Shown here piece after piece: positions 47,449 to 57,542 of a stretch of DNA of 64,000 nucleotides (positions are counted from its first letter, which is position 1; each line of letters opens with the position of its first letter). Under the pieces are notes generated by a model. It searched no databases. It saw only the letters and a list, made by a program, of their open reading frames with translations, and was not told where the DNA came from. Position numbers and translations under genes: made by a program. Origin of the DNA: Methylosinus sp. PW1 (lineage in GTDB: Bacteria; Pseudomonadota; Alphaproteobacteria; Rhizobiales; Beijerinckiaceae); the NCBI RefSeq assembly GCF_000745215.1, contig NZ_JQNK01000002.1, positions 536,656-600,655 on the forward strand. The letters are read 5' to 3'.

Positions 47449-48552
47449 ATGGCCCAGCAAATTCTCATGAAATTATCGAATGGCGGCTGCTCCAGCTGCG
47501 ATCCGCCGCCGGCGCCCGGCTTTTCGATCGGCGGCTCTGTCGGCCGCGGCGGCCGCAATCGGCCTGAAGACGTGCGAACGATTCAATCGGCGCTCAATGG
47601 CGTCTGCCCGGCAGATGGCGGGCCGATCTTGAAGCTCGACGTCGACGGTATCGTCGGGCCGATCACCATCGCCGCGATAGAGAAATATCAGAACCGCCAG
47701 CTCGGCTGGTCGGACGGACGAGTCGATCCCGACGGGCCGACCATTCACGCGCTGAACGGCCAGAGCGGCGGACAGGCCGCGCCCGCCAAGGCCGGCCCCA
47801 AGGCGGCGCCGCCCAAGGCCACGGCGCAGCAGAACGCCCAATTCGTCGAGCGCATCGGCTCGCTGCTGCCGCGCGCGCGCCATTGGATCTCCATGGCGCA
47901 GCTCAATATCGACATGGCTTCGGACTATTTGCGCCGCGCGCCGGCGGGGCGCAACGATCCCTTCCCCTCCCTGCACGACATCGGCAGAGGGCAGCTCGCT
48001 CTGTTCGACAAATATTTCCACACGCAGAAAGAGCCGACGACGACGAAGCTGGCGCAATTGCAGCGCGCCAAGCGGCTCTATGATTCGATGACCACCGTCA
48101 TCACCCATTCGCTGCTGCAGGCGCCGATGTTCGGCTGGGGCGTCGGCTATTTCCAGCCCGACCCCGCCGACGGCACGATCGCAGCGCTCGATTATGTCGC
48201 CTACACATTCTACGGCGGCTGGCAGGCGCGCCGCCCGGACGGCAAGCCGCGCCTCTCCGGAGACGACAATTACAAAGGCGCCAAGAATCTGCGCGAGGAC
48301 ACGATCTTCTTTCCGGTCGGACAGCTATTGACGAAGACCGATAATTTCATGCTCGAGACGATCATTCACGAGCTGGCGCATTTCGTCGGCCCCGGGGTGA
48401 GGAGCCCGGATCGCATCGGCGACCACACTTACGACACCAAGGCGAATTTCCTCACCGTCAACAATTGGACCGCTCTGCACACGGCGGAATGCTACGGCTA
48501 TTTCGCCGCCGAATCCGCCCTGCGCAATGCGATCACCATACCGATCCATTGA
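47449..48552 (+). CDS. Peptidoglycan-binding-like domain fused to M35-type zinc protease domain
   Basis: The 367-residue product has no signal peptide. Residues ~35-110 (RPEDVRTIQSALNGVCPADGG...DGIVGPITIAAIEKYQNRQLG) form a PG_binding_1-like domain. An Ala/Lys linker follows. The C-terminal half ends with a zinc site HELAH (His307-Glu308...His311), GDHTYD (Asp as candidate third ligand) and LHTAECYGYFAAES. This is the pattern of M35 aspzincins such as lysine-specific metallo-endopeptidases. A CSSC pair lies near the N-terminus. The protein probably acts on walls or proteins outside the producing cell by an unknown export route. Family assignment is by motif only. Confidence 0.7.
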   Translation: MAQQILMKLSNGGCSSCDPPPAPGFSIGGSVGRGGRNRPEDVRTIQSALNGVCPADGGPILKLDVDGIVGPITIAAIEKYQNRQLGWSDGRVDPDGPTIHALNGQSGGQAAPAKAGPKAAPPKATAQQNAQFVERIGSLLPRARHWISMAQLNIDMASDYLRRAPAGRNDPFPSLHDIGRGQLALFDKYFHTQKEPTTTKLAQLQRAKRLYDSMTTVITHSLLQAPMFGWGVGYFQPDPADGTIAALDYVAYTFYGGWQARRPDGKPRLSGDDNYKGAKNLREDTIFFPVGQLLTKTDNFMLETIIHELAHFVGPGVRSPDRIGDHTYDTKANFLTVNNWTALHTAECYGYFAAESALRNAITIPIH

Positions 48553-48560
48553 ATGGCGGC

Positions 48561-48854
48561 TCACTTCGACATGCAGGCCTTGATGTCGCTCGAGGTCTTC
48601 ATCGCCTCGAATGTGTCGGCGCAGAACTTCTCCAATGTCGGGCGCAGCTCGGGATTGGAGGCGTTGGCGCGCAGGCTCATCGCGCCCTCGAGCAGCTCCT
48701 TCTGCGCGGCGTGGATATTGGCGCGCGGCAGCTCGACCGAGCATTCCTCATACCGCTTCAAGAATGCGTCGCAGACTGGAATTCCGGTGGGATCGATAGC
48801 GAGCGCCGGCGTGACGAAAAGAATGGCCGCCGCGAGAGAGATGAGACGTTTCAC
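48561..48854 (-). CDS. Small exported Cys-containing protein
   Basis: The 97-residue product has a signal peptide (MKRLISLAAAILFVTPALA). The ~77-residue helical mature part has four Cys in the pattern VCDAFLKRYEEC ... FCADTFEAM ... ACMSK, likely two disulfides. It converges on the M35-like gene with an 8-base gap. No family is recognised. A link to the protease (for example as inhibitor) would be speculation. Confidence 0.7.
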   Translation of the reverse strand: MKRLISLAAAILFVTPALAIDPTGIPVCDAFLKRYEECSVELPRANIHAAQKELLEGAMSLRANASNPELRPTLEKFCADTFEAMKTSSDIKACMSK

Positions 48855-48995
48855 TGCCGAATTTTCCCCTATCGCCCAACCCGGACGTCCCTATAGAGGC
48901 TCCCGCCGGAAAAGAAAACGGGCGACGGGCGCGTCGTGCCGCCCGTCGCCCCACTCCGGCGCAAGTGTCTCGCGAACGCCTGAGATTCCTTCGGC

Positions 48996-50579
48996 TCACA
49001 GCCCGGCGAGATAGCCCGTCGGATCGACCGGGGTCGAGCCTTTGCGCAGCTCGAAATGCAGCTGCGGCGAGCCGACATTGCCCGACTGGCCGGATTTGGC
49101 GATCGTCTGGCCGCGCTTCACCTGATCGCCGCGCTTCACATCGAGCTCGCCATTATGGGCGTAGGCGGAGACGAAGCCATTGGGATGGCGGATCAGCACC
49201 AGATTGCCATAGCCCTTGAGCTCGCTGCCGGCATAGGCGACGACGCCGCCCTCGGCCGCCTTCACCTGCGTGCCTTCCGGCACGGAGATGTTGATGCCGT
49301 CATTGCCGCCCGTGTTGAAGCCCTGGATAATGCGGCCGCGCGCCGGCCAGCGGAACTCCGGCCGAGCGTCGGCGGAAGCCGCGGGGGCGGACTTCTCCTC
49401 GGCCGGCTGCGCCTGCGGCGGGATCGAGGCGGTCGGCGTCTTGTCGATGCTTCGCTGAGCCTGCGGCTGCGGGGCCGGCGCGGCTTCGGCGAAACGCTGC
49501 GGCTTCTCGGCCTGCGGCGCGCGGGCGATCTCCTTCGGCTGAGCCGGCTCGGGCTTCTTCTTGGCGATCTTCTCGGCGCGGACCTCGGGCTCCGGCTTGC
49601 GAGCGGGCTCGGCCTGAGCCAGCTTGCGCTGCGGCTCAGCCTTCGTCTTCGCGGGCTCGGGCTCCTTCCGCTGCGCGAGCTGCGCGCGGGCCGGATGCGC
49701 CTCGGCCTGCGGCTTTTGCGCGGGCGTCGGCTTCAGCACGGGCGCCTGAGCGACCATCTGCTTGGGCGCGAGCCGCACGGGCTGCGCCTCGACCTGCTTG
49801 ACCGGAGCCGCCTTGGCCGGCTTCGCCTCGATCTGCGCCTGGCGGACAGGCGCGGCATGCGGACGCTCGGCCACGATGGGGCGCGCGGGCTCCTGCTCGG
49901 GCTCGACGCTGGAGGTCTTCCTCTTCGGCTCGACGGGAGCGGCGGCCTTCTTCTCCGTCTTGCGATCACGCACATCCGCCGTCTTGGCCGCAGGCTGCGG
50001 CAAGGGCTTCGGCTGTGCGGCGACATGGACGGGCGCAGGAGCCGGCGCTGCGGCCACGGGCGCCGCCGGAGCGGCGGAAGCGCGATAGATCGGGATCACC
50101 AGCCGCGAGCCGGAATGCACCTCGGCCGGCTTGCCATAGCCATTGACGCGCAGCAGCGCGTCGAGCGGCACGCCATAGCGCGTCGCGATCACGCCGGCCG
50201 ATTCGCCGTCGGCGACGACCACGGGCGTGCCGCCCTCGGCGCTCCAATGATTATACGCCCCGGCCACGCGGGCGGGCGCAGGCGCCGGCGCAGCGGCCCG
50301 AACCGGCGCAGGAGCGGCGGCGACGGGCGCGGGCTGGCTCACGGCCGGCGGCGGAGCGAGCGGCTGGCGCTCGACGACGCTGCGGCGCACGGGCTGCGAG
50401 ATCGTGCCCGTCGGCGCGCGATCGACGCGGCTCGTCGGCGCGGAATCCTGGAAAGGATTGGTGAAAGGATCGGAGAAACGGGAAGCGTCGGAACAACCGG
50501 CGAGCAGGCCGGCGGCGCCGGCGGCGAACATGAGCCGCTTTGCGACTCGCGACAGAAAAACACGACGCTCAATTGCCAT
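48996..50579 (-). CDS. LysM/M23 lipoprotein, NlpD-like amidase activator
   Basis: The 527-residue product has lipobox LLAGC and an N-terminal LysM domain (VVADGESAGVIATRYGVPLDALLRVNG...RLVIPIY). A long Lys/Pro/Ala-rich disordered middle of ~220 residues follows, then a C-terminal M23 (LytM) domain (FRWPARGRIIQGFNTGGNDG...). The HxGxD zinc site is replaced by GNDGINI, as in E. coli NlpD (NKGIDI). It is therefore probably not an active endopeptidase but an activator of cell-separation amidases. It closes the serS-surE-pcm gene run on the minus strand. Confidence 0.9.
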   Translation of the reverse strand: MAIERRVFLSRVAKRLMFAAGAAGLLAGCSDASRFSDPFTNPFQDSAPTSRVDRAPTGTISQPVRRSVVERQPLAPPPAVSQPAPVAAAPAPVRAAAPAPAPARVAGAYNHWSAEGGTPVVVADGESAGVIATRYGVPLDALLRVNGYGKPAEVHSGSRLVIPIYRASAAPAAPVAAAPAPAPVHVAAQPKPLPQPAAKTADVRDRKTEKKAAAPVEPKRKTSSVEPEQEPARPIVAERPHAAPVRQAQIEAKPAKAAPVKQVEAQPVRLAPKQMVAQAPVLKPTPAQKPQAEAHPARAQLAQRKEPEPAKTKAEPQRKLAQAEPARKPEPEVRAEKIAKKKPEPAQPKEIARAPQAEKPQRFAEAAPAPQPQAQRSIDKTPTASIPPQAQPAEEKSAPAASADARPEFRWPARGRIIQGFNTGGNDGINISVPEGTQVKAAEGGVVAYAGSELKGYGNLVLIRHPNGFVSAYAHNGELDVKRGDQVKRGQTIAKSGQSGNVGSPQLHFELRKGSTPVDPTGYLAGL

Positions 50580-50702
50580 GACGCGACCTACACTCGAACG
50601 CTATCCTCACTGTGGTCATTTAGCCACAGCCCGGTTAAGGGAGCGTTTAAGATGAATGCGGGTTCAGCGACGCGACGCGGATTTTAGGTAAATTTCGAGC
50701 CT

Positions 50703-51389
50703 TCACAGAGCTTTCGCGCGCCCGTCGAGCGCCGAGCCGAGCCGGCAGGACCAAAGATCGCTCGTCGTCCACAGCGCCTCGCCGTCGCGATGCGAGAGCG
50801 CGAGCCGCTCCGACGGCCGCGCATCCTCGGAAGCCGGCGGCGCATAGCGTCCGAAGATCGCCGCCCCGCCCGGCGCGAGCGCGGCCATCACCGCATGCGG
50901 CGGCTGCTCGTGAAAAGACATATGGAGAATGATGCGGTCGAAATATCCGCGCGTCTCATCGGCGGCGAGCCCGTCGCCGAACAGCGCCTCGACATTGGCG
51001 CAGCCGAGCTCGGCGAGGCGTTGCCGCGCCTCTATCGCCAAGGTCTCGTAACGCTCGATCGTCACCACCTCGCACGCGAGCCGCGACAGCACCGCCGCGC
51101 CGAAGCCGGAGCCCGTCCCCACTTCCAGCACACGATGATTCGGCTCGATTCGCAGCGCCTCGAGCCTGCGCGCGAGAGCGGCGGCGGCCGGCATTGTCTG
51201 TCCGCAGCCGATCGGCAGCGACATGTCGCGGGCGGCGAGATCGCGGAAGCGATGCGGCGCGAACAGCTCGCGCGGCGTCGTCTCGAAGGCGCGCATGATG
51301 GAGAGGTCGCGCACGCCGGCGCGCCGCAATTGCAGGAGAAGCGCCGCGCGTGCCTCGATCGACTGTCCCTCGTCCGCACGCTCCTCCAT
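50703..51389 (-). CDS. pcm: Protein-L-isoaspartate O-methyltransferase
   Basis: This 228-residue enzyme uses S-adenosylmethionine to methylate L-isoaspartyl residues, starting repair of aged proteins. The SAM-binding motif I is VLEVGTGSGFGAAVLSRL, and VVTIERYETLAIEARQRL follows as post-I region. The upstream PIGCGQTMPAAAALARRLEAL block is a typical PCMT signature. It lies 7 bases after surE on the minus strand, the common surE-pcm-nlpD order. Residues 1-20 are variable. Confidence 0.93.
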   Translation of the reverse strand: MEERADEGQSIEARAALLLQLRRAGVRDLSIMRAFETTPRELFAPHRFRDLAARDMSLPIGCGQTMPAAAALARRLEALRIEPNHRVLEVGTGSGFGAAVLSRLACEVVTIERYETLAIEARQRLAELGCANVEALFGDGLAADETRGYFDRIILHMSFHEQPPHAVMAALAPGGAAIFGRYAPPASEDARPSERLALSHRDGEALWTTSDLWSCRLGSALDGRAKAL

Positions 51390-51396
51390 TTGGCTC

Positions 51397-52161
51397 CTAT
51401 TCGAAAGCGGCGGAGAGCCGCGTCAAGGTCGGATGGTCGGTGAAATCGAGGCGCAGGGGCGTCACCGAAATCTTGTTCGCCTCCACCGCCTCGAGGTCGG
51501 TGCCCGGCCCCGGCGTGAAATTGCCACGCCGGAAGCATATCCAATAATAGGGAATGCCGCGACCGTCCTTGCGATCCTCGATATGCATCAGATCATTGGA
51601 GCGCTGGCCCTGCATGGTGACGGCGACGCCTTTCACCTCTTGCGGCGTGCAATTGGGGAAATTGACATTCATCAGCACGCCCGGCGGAATGCCGGCCGCG
51701 ACCAGCTTGCGAATGACGTCGGCCGCATGCGTCTCCGCGCAATCCCAGTGGATGTGCCGGCGCCCGGCGAAGAAATCATAGACCTGCGACAGCGCGATGG
51801 AGGGAATGCCGAGCAGCGTGCCCTCTATGGCGCCGGCGATGGTGCCGGAATAGCTGACGTCCTCGGCGAGATTCTGGCCCGAATTGACGCCGGAGAGAAT
51901 GAGATCCGGCGGTCTGTCGGCGAGCAGCTTGCGCACGCCCATGATGACGCAATCGGTCGGCGTGCCTTTGACGGCGAAATGCCGCGAGGAGATTTCGCGC
52001 AGACGCAGCGGATCATTGATGGAGAGCGAATGCGCGACGCCGGATTGCTCGCTCTCCGGCGCGACGACGAAGACATCGTCGGTGAGGCTGCGCGCGACGC
52101 GCTCGGCCAGCGCGAGGCCGGCGCCATGGATTCCGTCGTCATTGGTGATGAGGATGCGCAT
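51397..52161 (-). CDS. surE: 5'/3'-nucleotidase SurE
   Basis: This metal-dependent nucleoside monophosphatase is linked to stationary-phase survival. ATG 52161 gives the standard N-terminus MRILITNDDG; GTG 52167 would add two residues. The active-site parts are ITNDDGIHGAG, and LILSGVNSGQNLAEDVSYSGTIAGAIEG, which carries the SGxNxG metal loop. The length of 254 residues is normal. A pair of inverted REP-like elements separates it from serS. Confidence 0.95.
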   Translation of the reverse strand: MRILITNDDGIHGAGLALAERVARSLTDDVFVVAPESEQSGVAHSLSINDPLRLREISSRHFAVKGTPTDCVIMGVRKLLADRPPDLILSGVNSGQNLAEDVSYSGTIAGAIEGTLLGIPSIALSQVYDFFAGRRHIHWDCAETHAADVIRKLVAAGIPPGVLMNVNFPNCTPQEVKGVAVTMQGQRSNDLMHIEDRKDGRGIPYYWICFRRGNFTPGPGTDLEAVEANKISVTPLRLDFTDHPTLTRLSAAFE

Positions 52162-52205
52162 CGTCACTCATTCTCGAAGGACTATAGCAATCGGCGGGCG
52201 CAAGT

Positions 52206-52261
52206 CCTTCTCCCACTCGTGGGAGAAGGTGGCCCCGCGAAGCGGGGTCGGATGAGGGTCC
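52206..52261 (+). repeat. REP-like element, copy 1
   Basis: Outer palindrome CCTTCTCCC-ACTCGT-GGGAGAAGG, then TGG, an inner stem CCCCGC-GAA-GCGGGG and the tail TCGGATGAGGGTCC. It forms an inverted pair with copy 2 between surE and serS. Confidence 0.85.
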
Positions 52262-52307
52262 ATGCCTTCAGTGAGTCGAAGGACACGAAGCGATGCGCAA
52301 AGCGGAA

Positions 52308-52367
52308 GGACCCTCATCCGACCCTCGCTAACGCGAGGGCCACCTTCTCCCGCACGCGGGAGAAGGG
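52308..52367 (-). repeat. REP-like element, copy 2
   Basis: Same architecture as copy 1 on the opposite strand. The outer palindrome has loop GCGTGC and the inner stem is CCCTCGC-GTTA-GCGAGGG. Confidence 0.85.
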
Positions 52368-52378
52368 TCACGCCCCAG

Positions 52379-54007
<1,629 letters not shown>

Positions 54008-54043
54008 AGTGGCCGACGTTGCGCGAAAACGAGGGGCGCGAAT

Positions 54044-54102
54044 CCTTCTCCCACTCGTGGGAGAAGGTGGCCCTCGCGTCAGCGAGGGTCGGATGAGGGT
54101 CC
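54044..54102 (+). repeat. REP-like element, copy 4
   Basis: Same orientation and outer palindrome as copy 1. The inner stem is CCCTCGC-GTCA-GCGAGGG. Confidence 0.85.
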
Positions 54103-54126
54103 TTGTCCCTCGAGCGGAACGAAGGG

Positions 54127-54909
54127 TCAACCCGCCGCTTGCTGTTCCTCGGCCGCGGCGCGCTTCTTCTCGATCCAGCGCACGGAAATGATCGACGCCT
54201 CGTAGAGCAGCAGCCCCGGTATGGCGAGCGCCAGCTGGCTGAACACATCCGGCGGCGTCAGCACCGCCGCCACGATGAAGACGAGGACGATCGCATAGCG
54301 GCGCTTCTCGGCCAGGAATTGCGAGGAGACGATGCCGATCTGACCGAGCAGCGTCAGCACCACCGGCAGCTGGAAGACGACGCCGAAGGCGAGCACCAGC
54401 GTCATGATCAACGAGAGATATTCGGAGACGCGCGGCAGCAGCTCGATCTTCGCCTTGCCGGGCTCGTTGGCCTGCTGCATCGAGATGAAGAAATGCAGCA
54501 GATTGGGCATGACGAGAAAATAGACGACCAATGCGCCGAGCGCGAAGAAAATAGGCGTGGCGAAGAGATAGGGCCGAAAGGCGGCCCGCTCGTGCTTGTA
54601 GAGGCCGGGCGCGACGAAAGCATAGACTTGCCCGAACACGATCGGACAGGAGACGAAAGCGGCGGCGAACATCGCCACCTTGATCTGCGTGAAGAAATAT
54701 TCCTGCGGCGCGGTATAGATGAGCGTCGCATCTGGACCCACGGCGATCGTATAGGGGACCACCAGCAAATTATAAATGTCCTTGGCGAAGAAGAAGGCCA
54801 GGATGAAGGCGCCCAGAAACGCCATCAGCGCGCGGATGAGCCGCTCGCGCAGCTCCATCAGATGCTCGAGGAGCGGCGCCTTGGTGGCGTCGATATCGGC
54901 GTCGGTCAT
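54127..54909 (-). CDS. tatC: Sec-independent protein translocase subunit TatC
   Basis: TatC is the twin-arginine signal receptor and core of the Tat translocase in the inner membrane. The 260-residue protein begins with the conserved cytoplasmic APLLEHLMELRERLIRAL element. Six membrane spans follow, and the family block FVAPGLYKHERAAFRPYLF is in the first half. ATG 54909 overlaps the tatB stop (ATGA), so the two are coupled. At least two proteins in this window, the phosphoesterase and the dioxygenase, carry twin-arginine signals. Confidence 0.97.
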   Translation of the reverse strand: MTDADIDATKAPLLEHLMELRERLIRALMAFLGAFILAFFFAKDIYNLLVVPYTIAVGPDATLIYTAPQEYFFTQIKVAMFAAAFVSCPIVFGQVYAFVAPGLYKHERAAFRPYLFATPIFFALGALVVYFLVMPNLLHFFISMQQANEPGKAKIELLPRVSEYLSLIMTLVLAFGVVFQLPVVLTLLGQIGIVSSQFLAEKRRYAIVLVFIVAAVLTPPDVFSQLALAIPGLLLYEASIISVRWIEKKRAAAEEQQAAG

Positions 54910-55406
54910 ATCGGCTGGCTTTCGGGCGTCGTCTCGGCCCCGCTCGTCGTCGCCGCGGGCTCGCTCGCGGCCGGCTCGCTGGAGGCGTGGACATCGGCCT
55001 GCGCTTCGACGGCCGGCGCCGGCGCGGCCGCATGACTCTCGGCCGTGACGCTCTCAGCGACAACGCTGCTCTCGGCCGCCTTGGCCTCACCATCTTGCGG
55101 CGGAGCGGGCGGGCCTTCGATCGCGCCGACGATCTGCTCGCGGGCCTGCTTGAGCGGATCGAAGGCGACATCGCCGACGCCAGTGAAGGCCGAATCGACC
55201 TCGTTCTTCAAATTTTTCTGAACCTCGGCGAGATCGGCCTCGCGCATCGCATCCATGAACTGGCCTTGGAACTCGGACGCCATGCGCCGCATGCGCCCGG
55301 TGATCTGGCCGATCTGACGCAACACGCGCGGCAGGTCCTTGGTCGGAATCGCGACGAGCGCGACGATGCCGATGACGATCAGCTTTCCGGGATCGAGATC
55401 GAACAT
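54906..55406 (-). CDS. tatB: Sec-independent protein translocase subunit TatB
   Basis: The 166-residue protein has the N-terminal span and hinge typical of TatB (MFDLDPGKLIVIGIVALVAIPTKDLPRVLRQIG), with Pro after the membrane segment. An amphipathic helix (RMRRMASEFQGQFMDAMREADL) follows, then a long Ala/Glu/Pro-rich tail. TatB forms the substrate-binding complex with TatC. It lies between tatA (45-base gap) and tatC (4-base overlap). Confidence 0.95.
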   Translation of the reverse strand: MFDLDPGKLIVIGIVALVAIPTKDLPRVLRQIGQITGRMRRMASEFQGQFMDAMREADLAEVQKNLKNEVDSAFTGVGDVAFDPLKQAREQIVGAIEGPPAPPQDGEAKAAESSVVAESVTAESHAAAPAPAVEAQADVHASSEPAASEPAATTSGAETTPESQPI

Positions 55407-55451
55407 GGTCTTCTCGAGAGCCTGCGCACGGCAGGCGAAACAAGGGTGGCG

Positions 55452-55700
55452 TCAGGCCTTTTTCGCTTCGGCCGTCTTATCGGCGTGGAGCGTCGTCTGG
55501 CTCGCGAGCGGCTGATGCTCCAGCGATTTCGCCGGCTCCTCGGCCTTCGCCTCGGTGTCGTCTTCGGCGAGGCCCTTCTTGAAGGCCTTGATGCCTTTGG
55601 CGACGTCGCCCATGACGTCGGAAATCTTGAAGCGGCCGCCGAACAATATGAAGGCCACGCCGCCGACGATAATCCAATGCCAGATCGACAGACCGCCCAT
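55452..55700 (-). CDS. tatA: Sec-independent protein translocase subunit TatA
   Basis: The 82-residue pore-forming subunit has one N-terminal span ([16 protein letters not shown]). The FG hinge and an amphipathic helix [20 protein letters not shown] follow, then a charged tail. It is the first gene of tatABC and is preceded by scpB (170-base gap). Length and all hallmarks are normal. Confidence 0.95.
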   Translation of the reverse strand: MGGLSIWHWIIVGGVAFILFGGRFKISDVMGDVAKGIKAFKKGLAEDDTEAKAEEPAKSLEHQPLASQTTLHADKTAEAKKA

Positions 55701-55870
55701 GGCGTGAACCTCCCACTCGTCTTTCGTGGACCGGCGAGGCCGGCCGAAACTTCTCGGAACCTAGGACGCCGGACGCGCAAAAACAAGTTGGATGAGACGC
55801 CCTGCGTCGAATTCTCCGACGCTTTAGGTAGGATTTCGACTTGGCCCGGGCGAGACTGGGCAAAAGCGCC

Positions 55871-56611
55871 CTATTCCTCTATCGGCTCGGGCTCCTCCGG
55901 CGCGTCGGGCTCCTGCAGAAAATCCATCTCGAGCGCCGCCTCGGCGTCGCCCTCCAACGGATCCTCGTCCTCCTTGAGCGTGGCGTCGTCGGTCGGCTGC
56001 GGCACGTCGAAGCCCTTGGGCAGACGGCCGTCGAAGAGGCCGGCGCCTTTCAGCTCGTCGAGGCCGGGCAGATCGCCGATCTGCTCCAGGCCGAACTGCA
56101 TGAGGAACGCATCGGTCGTGCCATAGGTGAGCGGACGCCCCGGCGCGCGGCGGCGGCCGCGCAGGCGAATCCAGCCGGTCTCCAGCAGCACGTCCAGCGT
56201 GCCTTTGGCGACGGCGACGCCTCTTATGTCCTCGATCTCGGCGCGCGTCACCGGCTGGTGATAGGCGACGATGGCGAGCGTCTCCAGCGCGGCGCGGGAG
56301 AGCTTCTTCTGCTCCACCTGCTCGCGCGCCAGCACCCAGCCGAGATCGGCGGCGGTGCGGAAGAACCATTTGCGGCCGGCGCGCGTCAGCGTGACGCCGC
56401 GGTCGGCGTAATCCTGCTTCAGCCTGGTCAGCACGGCCTCGACGTCCATTCCGTCCGGCAGGCGGCGGGCGATCTCCGTCTCCTCGAGTGGCTCGCTGGC
56501 CGCAAAAAGCAGCGCCTCGGCGATGCGCGAGGCCTCGCGCAGCGCCGCCGCCTCTTCATCGGGGGCGGCGTCGTCCTGGAACAGCTCGACGGGTCGCAAG
56601 GCTCGCGCCAA
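55871..56611 (-). CDS. scpB: Segregation and condensation protein B
   Basis: ScpB is a tandem winged-helix partner of ScpA in the SMC-ScpAB complex that organises chromosomes. The start is best placed at TTG 56611, five bases after GAGGGAGAG. It gives 246 residues beginning MARALRPVELFQDD, just after the scpA stop (38-base gap). The open frame continues upstream inside scpA but only as a shadow. Core motifs are AEALLFAASEPL, LSRAALETLAIVAYHQPVTRAEIEDIRGV and YGTTDAFLMQFGL. A long acidic C-terminal tail is usual in this class. Confidence 0.93.
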   Translation of the reverse strand: MARALRPVELFQDDAAPDEEAAALREASRIAEALLFAASEPLEETEIARRLPDGMDVEAVLTRLKQDYADRGVTLTRAGRKWFFRTAADLGWVLAREQVEQKKLSRAALETLAIVAYHQPVTRAEIEDIRGVAVAKGTLDVLLETGWIRLRGRRRAPGRPLTYGTTDAFLMQFGLEQIGDLPGLDELKGAGLFDGRLPKGFDVPQPTDDATLKEDEDPLEGDAEAALEMDFLQEPDAPEEPEPIEE

Positions 56612-56649
56612 ATTTCTCTCCCTCGCCTTTGGATCATGAGCCCTGTGGC

Positions 56650-57483
56650 TCACGGCTCCGAGGCTTCGCTCAAAGAGCCCGAAGGCTCGCGGTCTAGTTC
56701 CGTATCGCGCCGACGCAGCCAGATCGGCGCGAAGGCGCGGTCCTGGCGAATGTCGAACCGCCCTTCCCGCACCATTTCCAGCGAAGCGGAAAAAGACGAG
56801 GCGCGGACGGTGCGCGCGGTTTGAATATCCACACAATAATCCAGCAGGTAATCGTCGAGCGCGGTCCATTGGGCCGCGATTCCAGCGAGCCGCTCCAGCG
56901 TCTCGCGCGCCTCGGCCAACGACCAGACATTGCGCTGGCGCAGCGTGACCTTGGAGATCGCCTGCTTCTGCCGCTGGCGGGCGTAGGCCGACAGAAGATC
57001 ATAGAGGCTGGCCGTGAAGGTCGAGTTCGTCTTGGTCTCTATGCCCTCCGGCCCGCCGCGCAGGAACATGTCGCGGCCGAGCCGCGCGCGCTCCTGAAGC
57101 TTGTCGGACGCCGCGCGGATCGCCTCCAGCCGGCGCAGACGATCGGCGAGCGCCGCGGCCAGCTCTGCGGCCGAAGGCTCCTCCCCCGTCTTGGGCTGCT
57201 CCGGCAGCAGCAGGCGTGATTTCAGATAGGCGAGCCAGGCGGCCATCACCAGATAATCGGCGGCGAGCTCGAGCCGGACGCGCCGCGCCTCCTCGACGAA
57301 AGCGAGATATTGCTCGGCCAGCGCCAAAATGGAAATGCGGGCGAGATCGACCTTCTGGCGGCGGGCGAGCTCTAGCAGCAGGTCCAGCGGGCCTTCGAAG
57401 CCGTCGACATCGACGAGGAAGGCGGGCTCCGCCTCCGCGCGCTCATGTTCTCCGGCGATGTCGAAAGCCAAATCCTGCGCCAT
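56650..57483 (-). CDS. scpA: Segregation and condensation protein A
   Basis: The 277-residue kleisin subunit bridges the SMC heads. The N-terminal block VDGFEGPLDLLLELARRQKVDLARISILALAEQYL and the following LAADYLVMAAWLAYLKSRLLLP are diagnostic. The C-terminal winged helix is short and unusually ends in EPSGSLSEASEP. The DNA of that tail resembles a repeat found again at 61939-61991. The gene lies between nagZ (59-base gap) and scpB. Confidence 0.93.
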   Translation of the reverse strand: MAQDLAFDIAGEHERAEAEPAFLVDVDGFEGPLDLLLELARRQKVDLARISILALAEQYLAFVEEARRVRLELAADYLVMAAWLAYLKSRLLLPEQPKTGEEPSAAELAAALADRLRRLEAIRAASDKLQERARLGRDMFLRGGPEGIETKTNSTFTASLYDLLSAYARQRQKQAISKVTLRQRNVWSLAEARETLERLAGIAAQWTALDDYLLDYCVDIQTARTVRASSFSASLEMVREGRFDIRQDRAFAPIWLRRRDTELDREPSGSLSEASEP

Positions 57484-57542
57484 ATCGCCTCACGGCGTCG
57501 TCTCACGCCTCCGCCCATCGGGAAGGCGAGAGATTGGGCCGA

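Noticed and set aside
48561..48854. Immunity protein for the neighbouring M35-like protease
   Set aside because: It is convergent rather than co-transcribed, and small four-Cys exported proteins are common in this group. There is no evidence beyond proximity, so it is kept as unknown.
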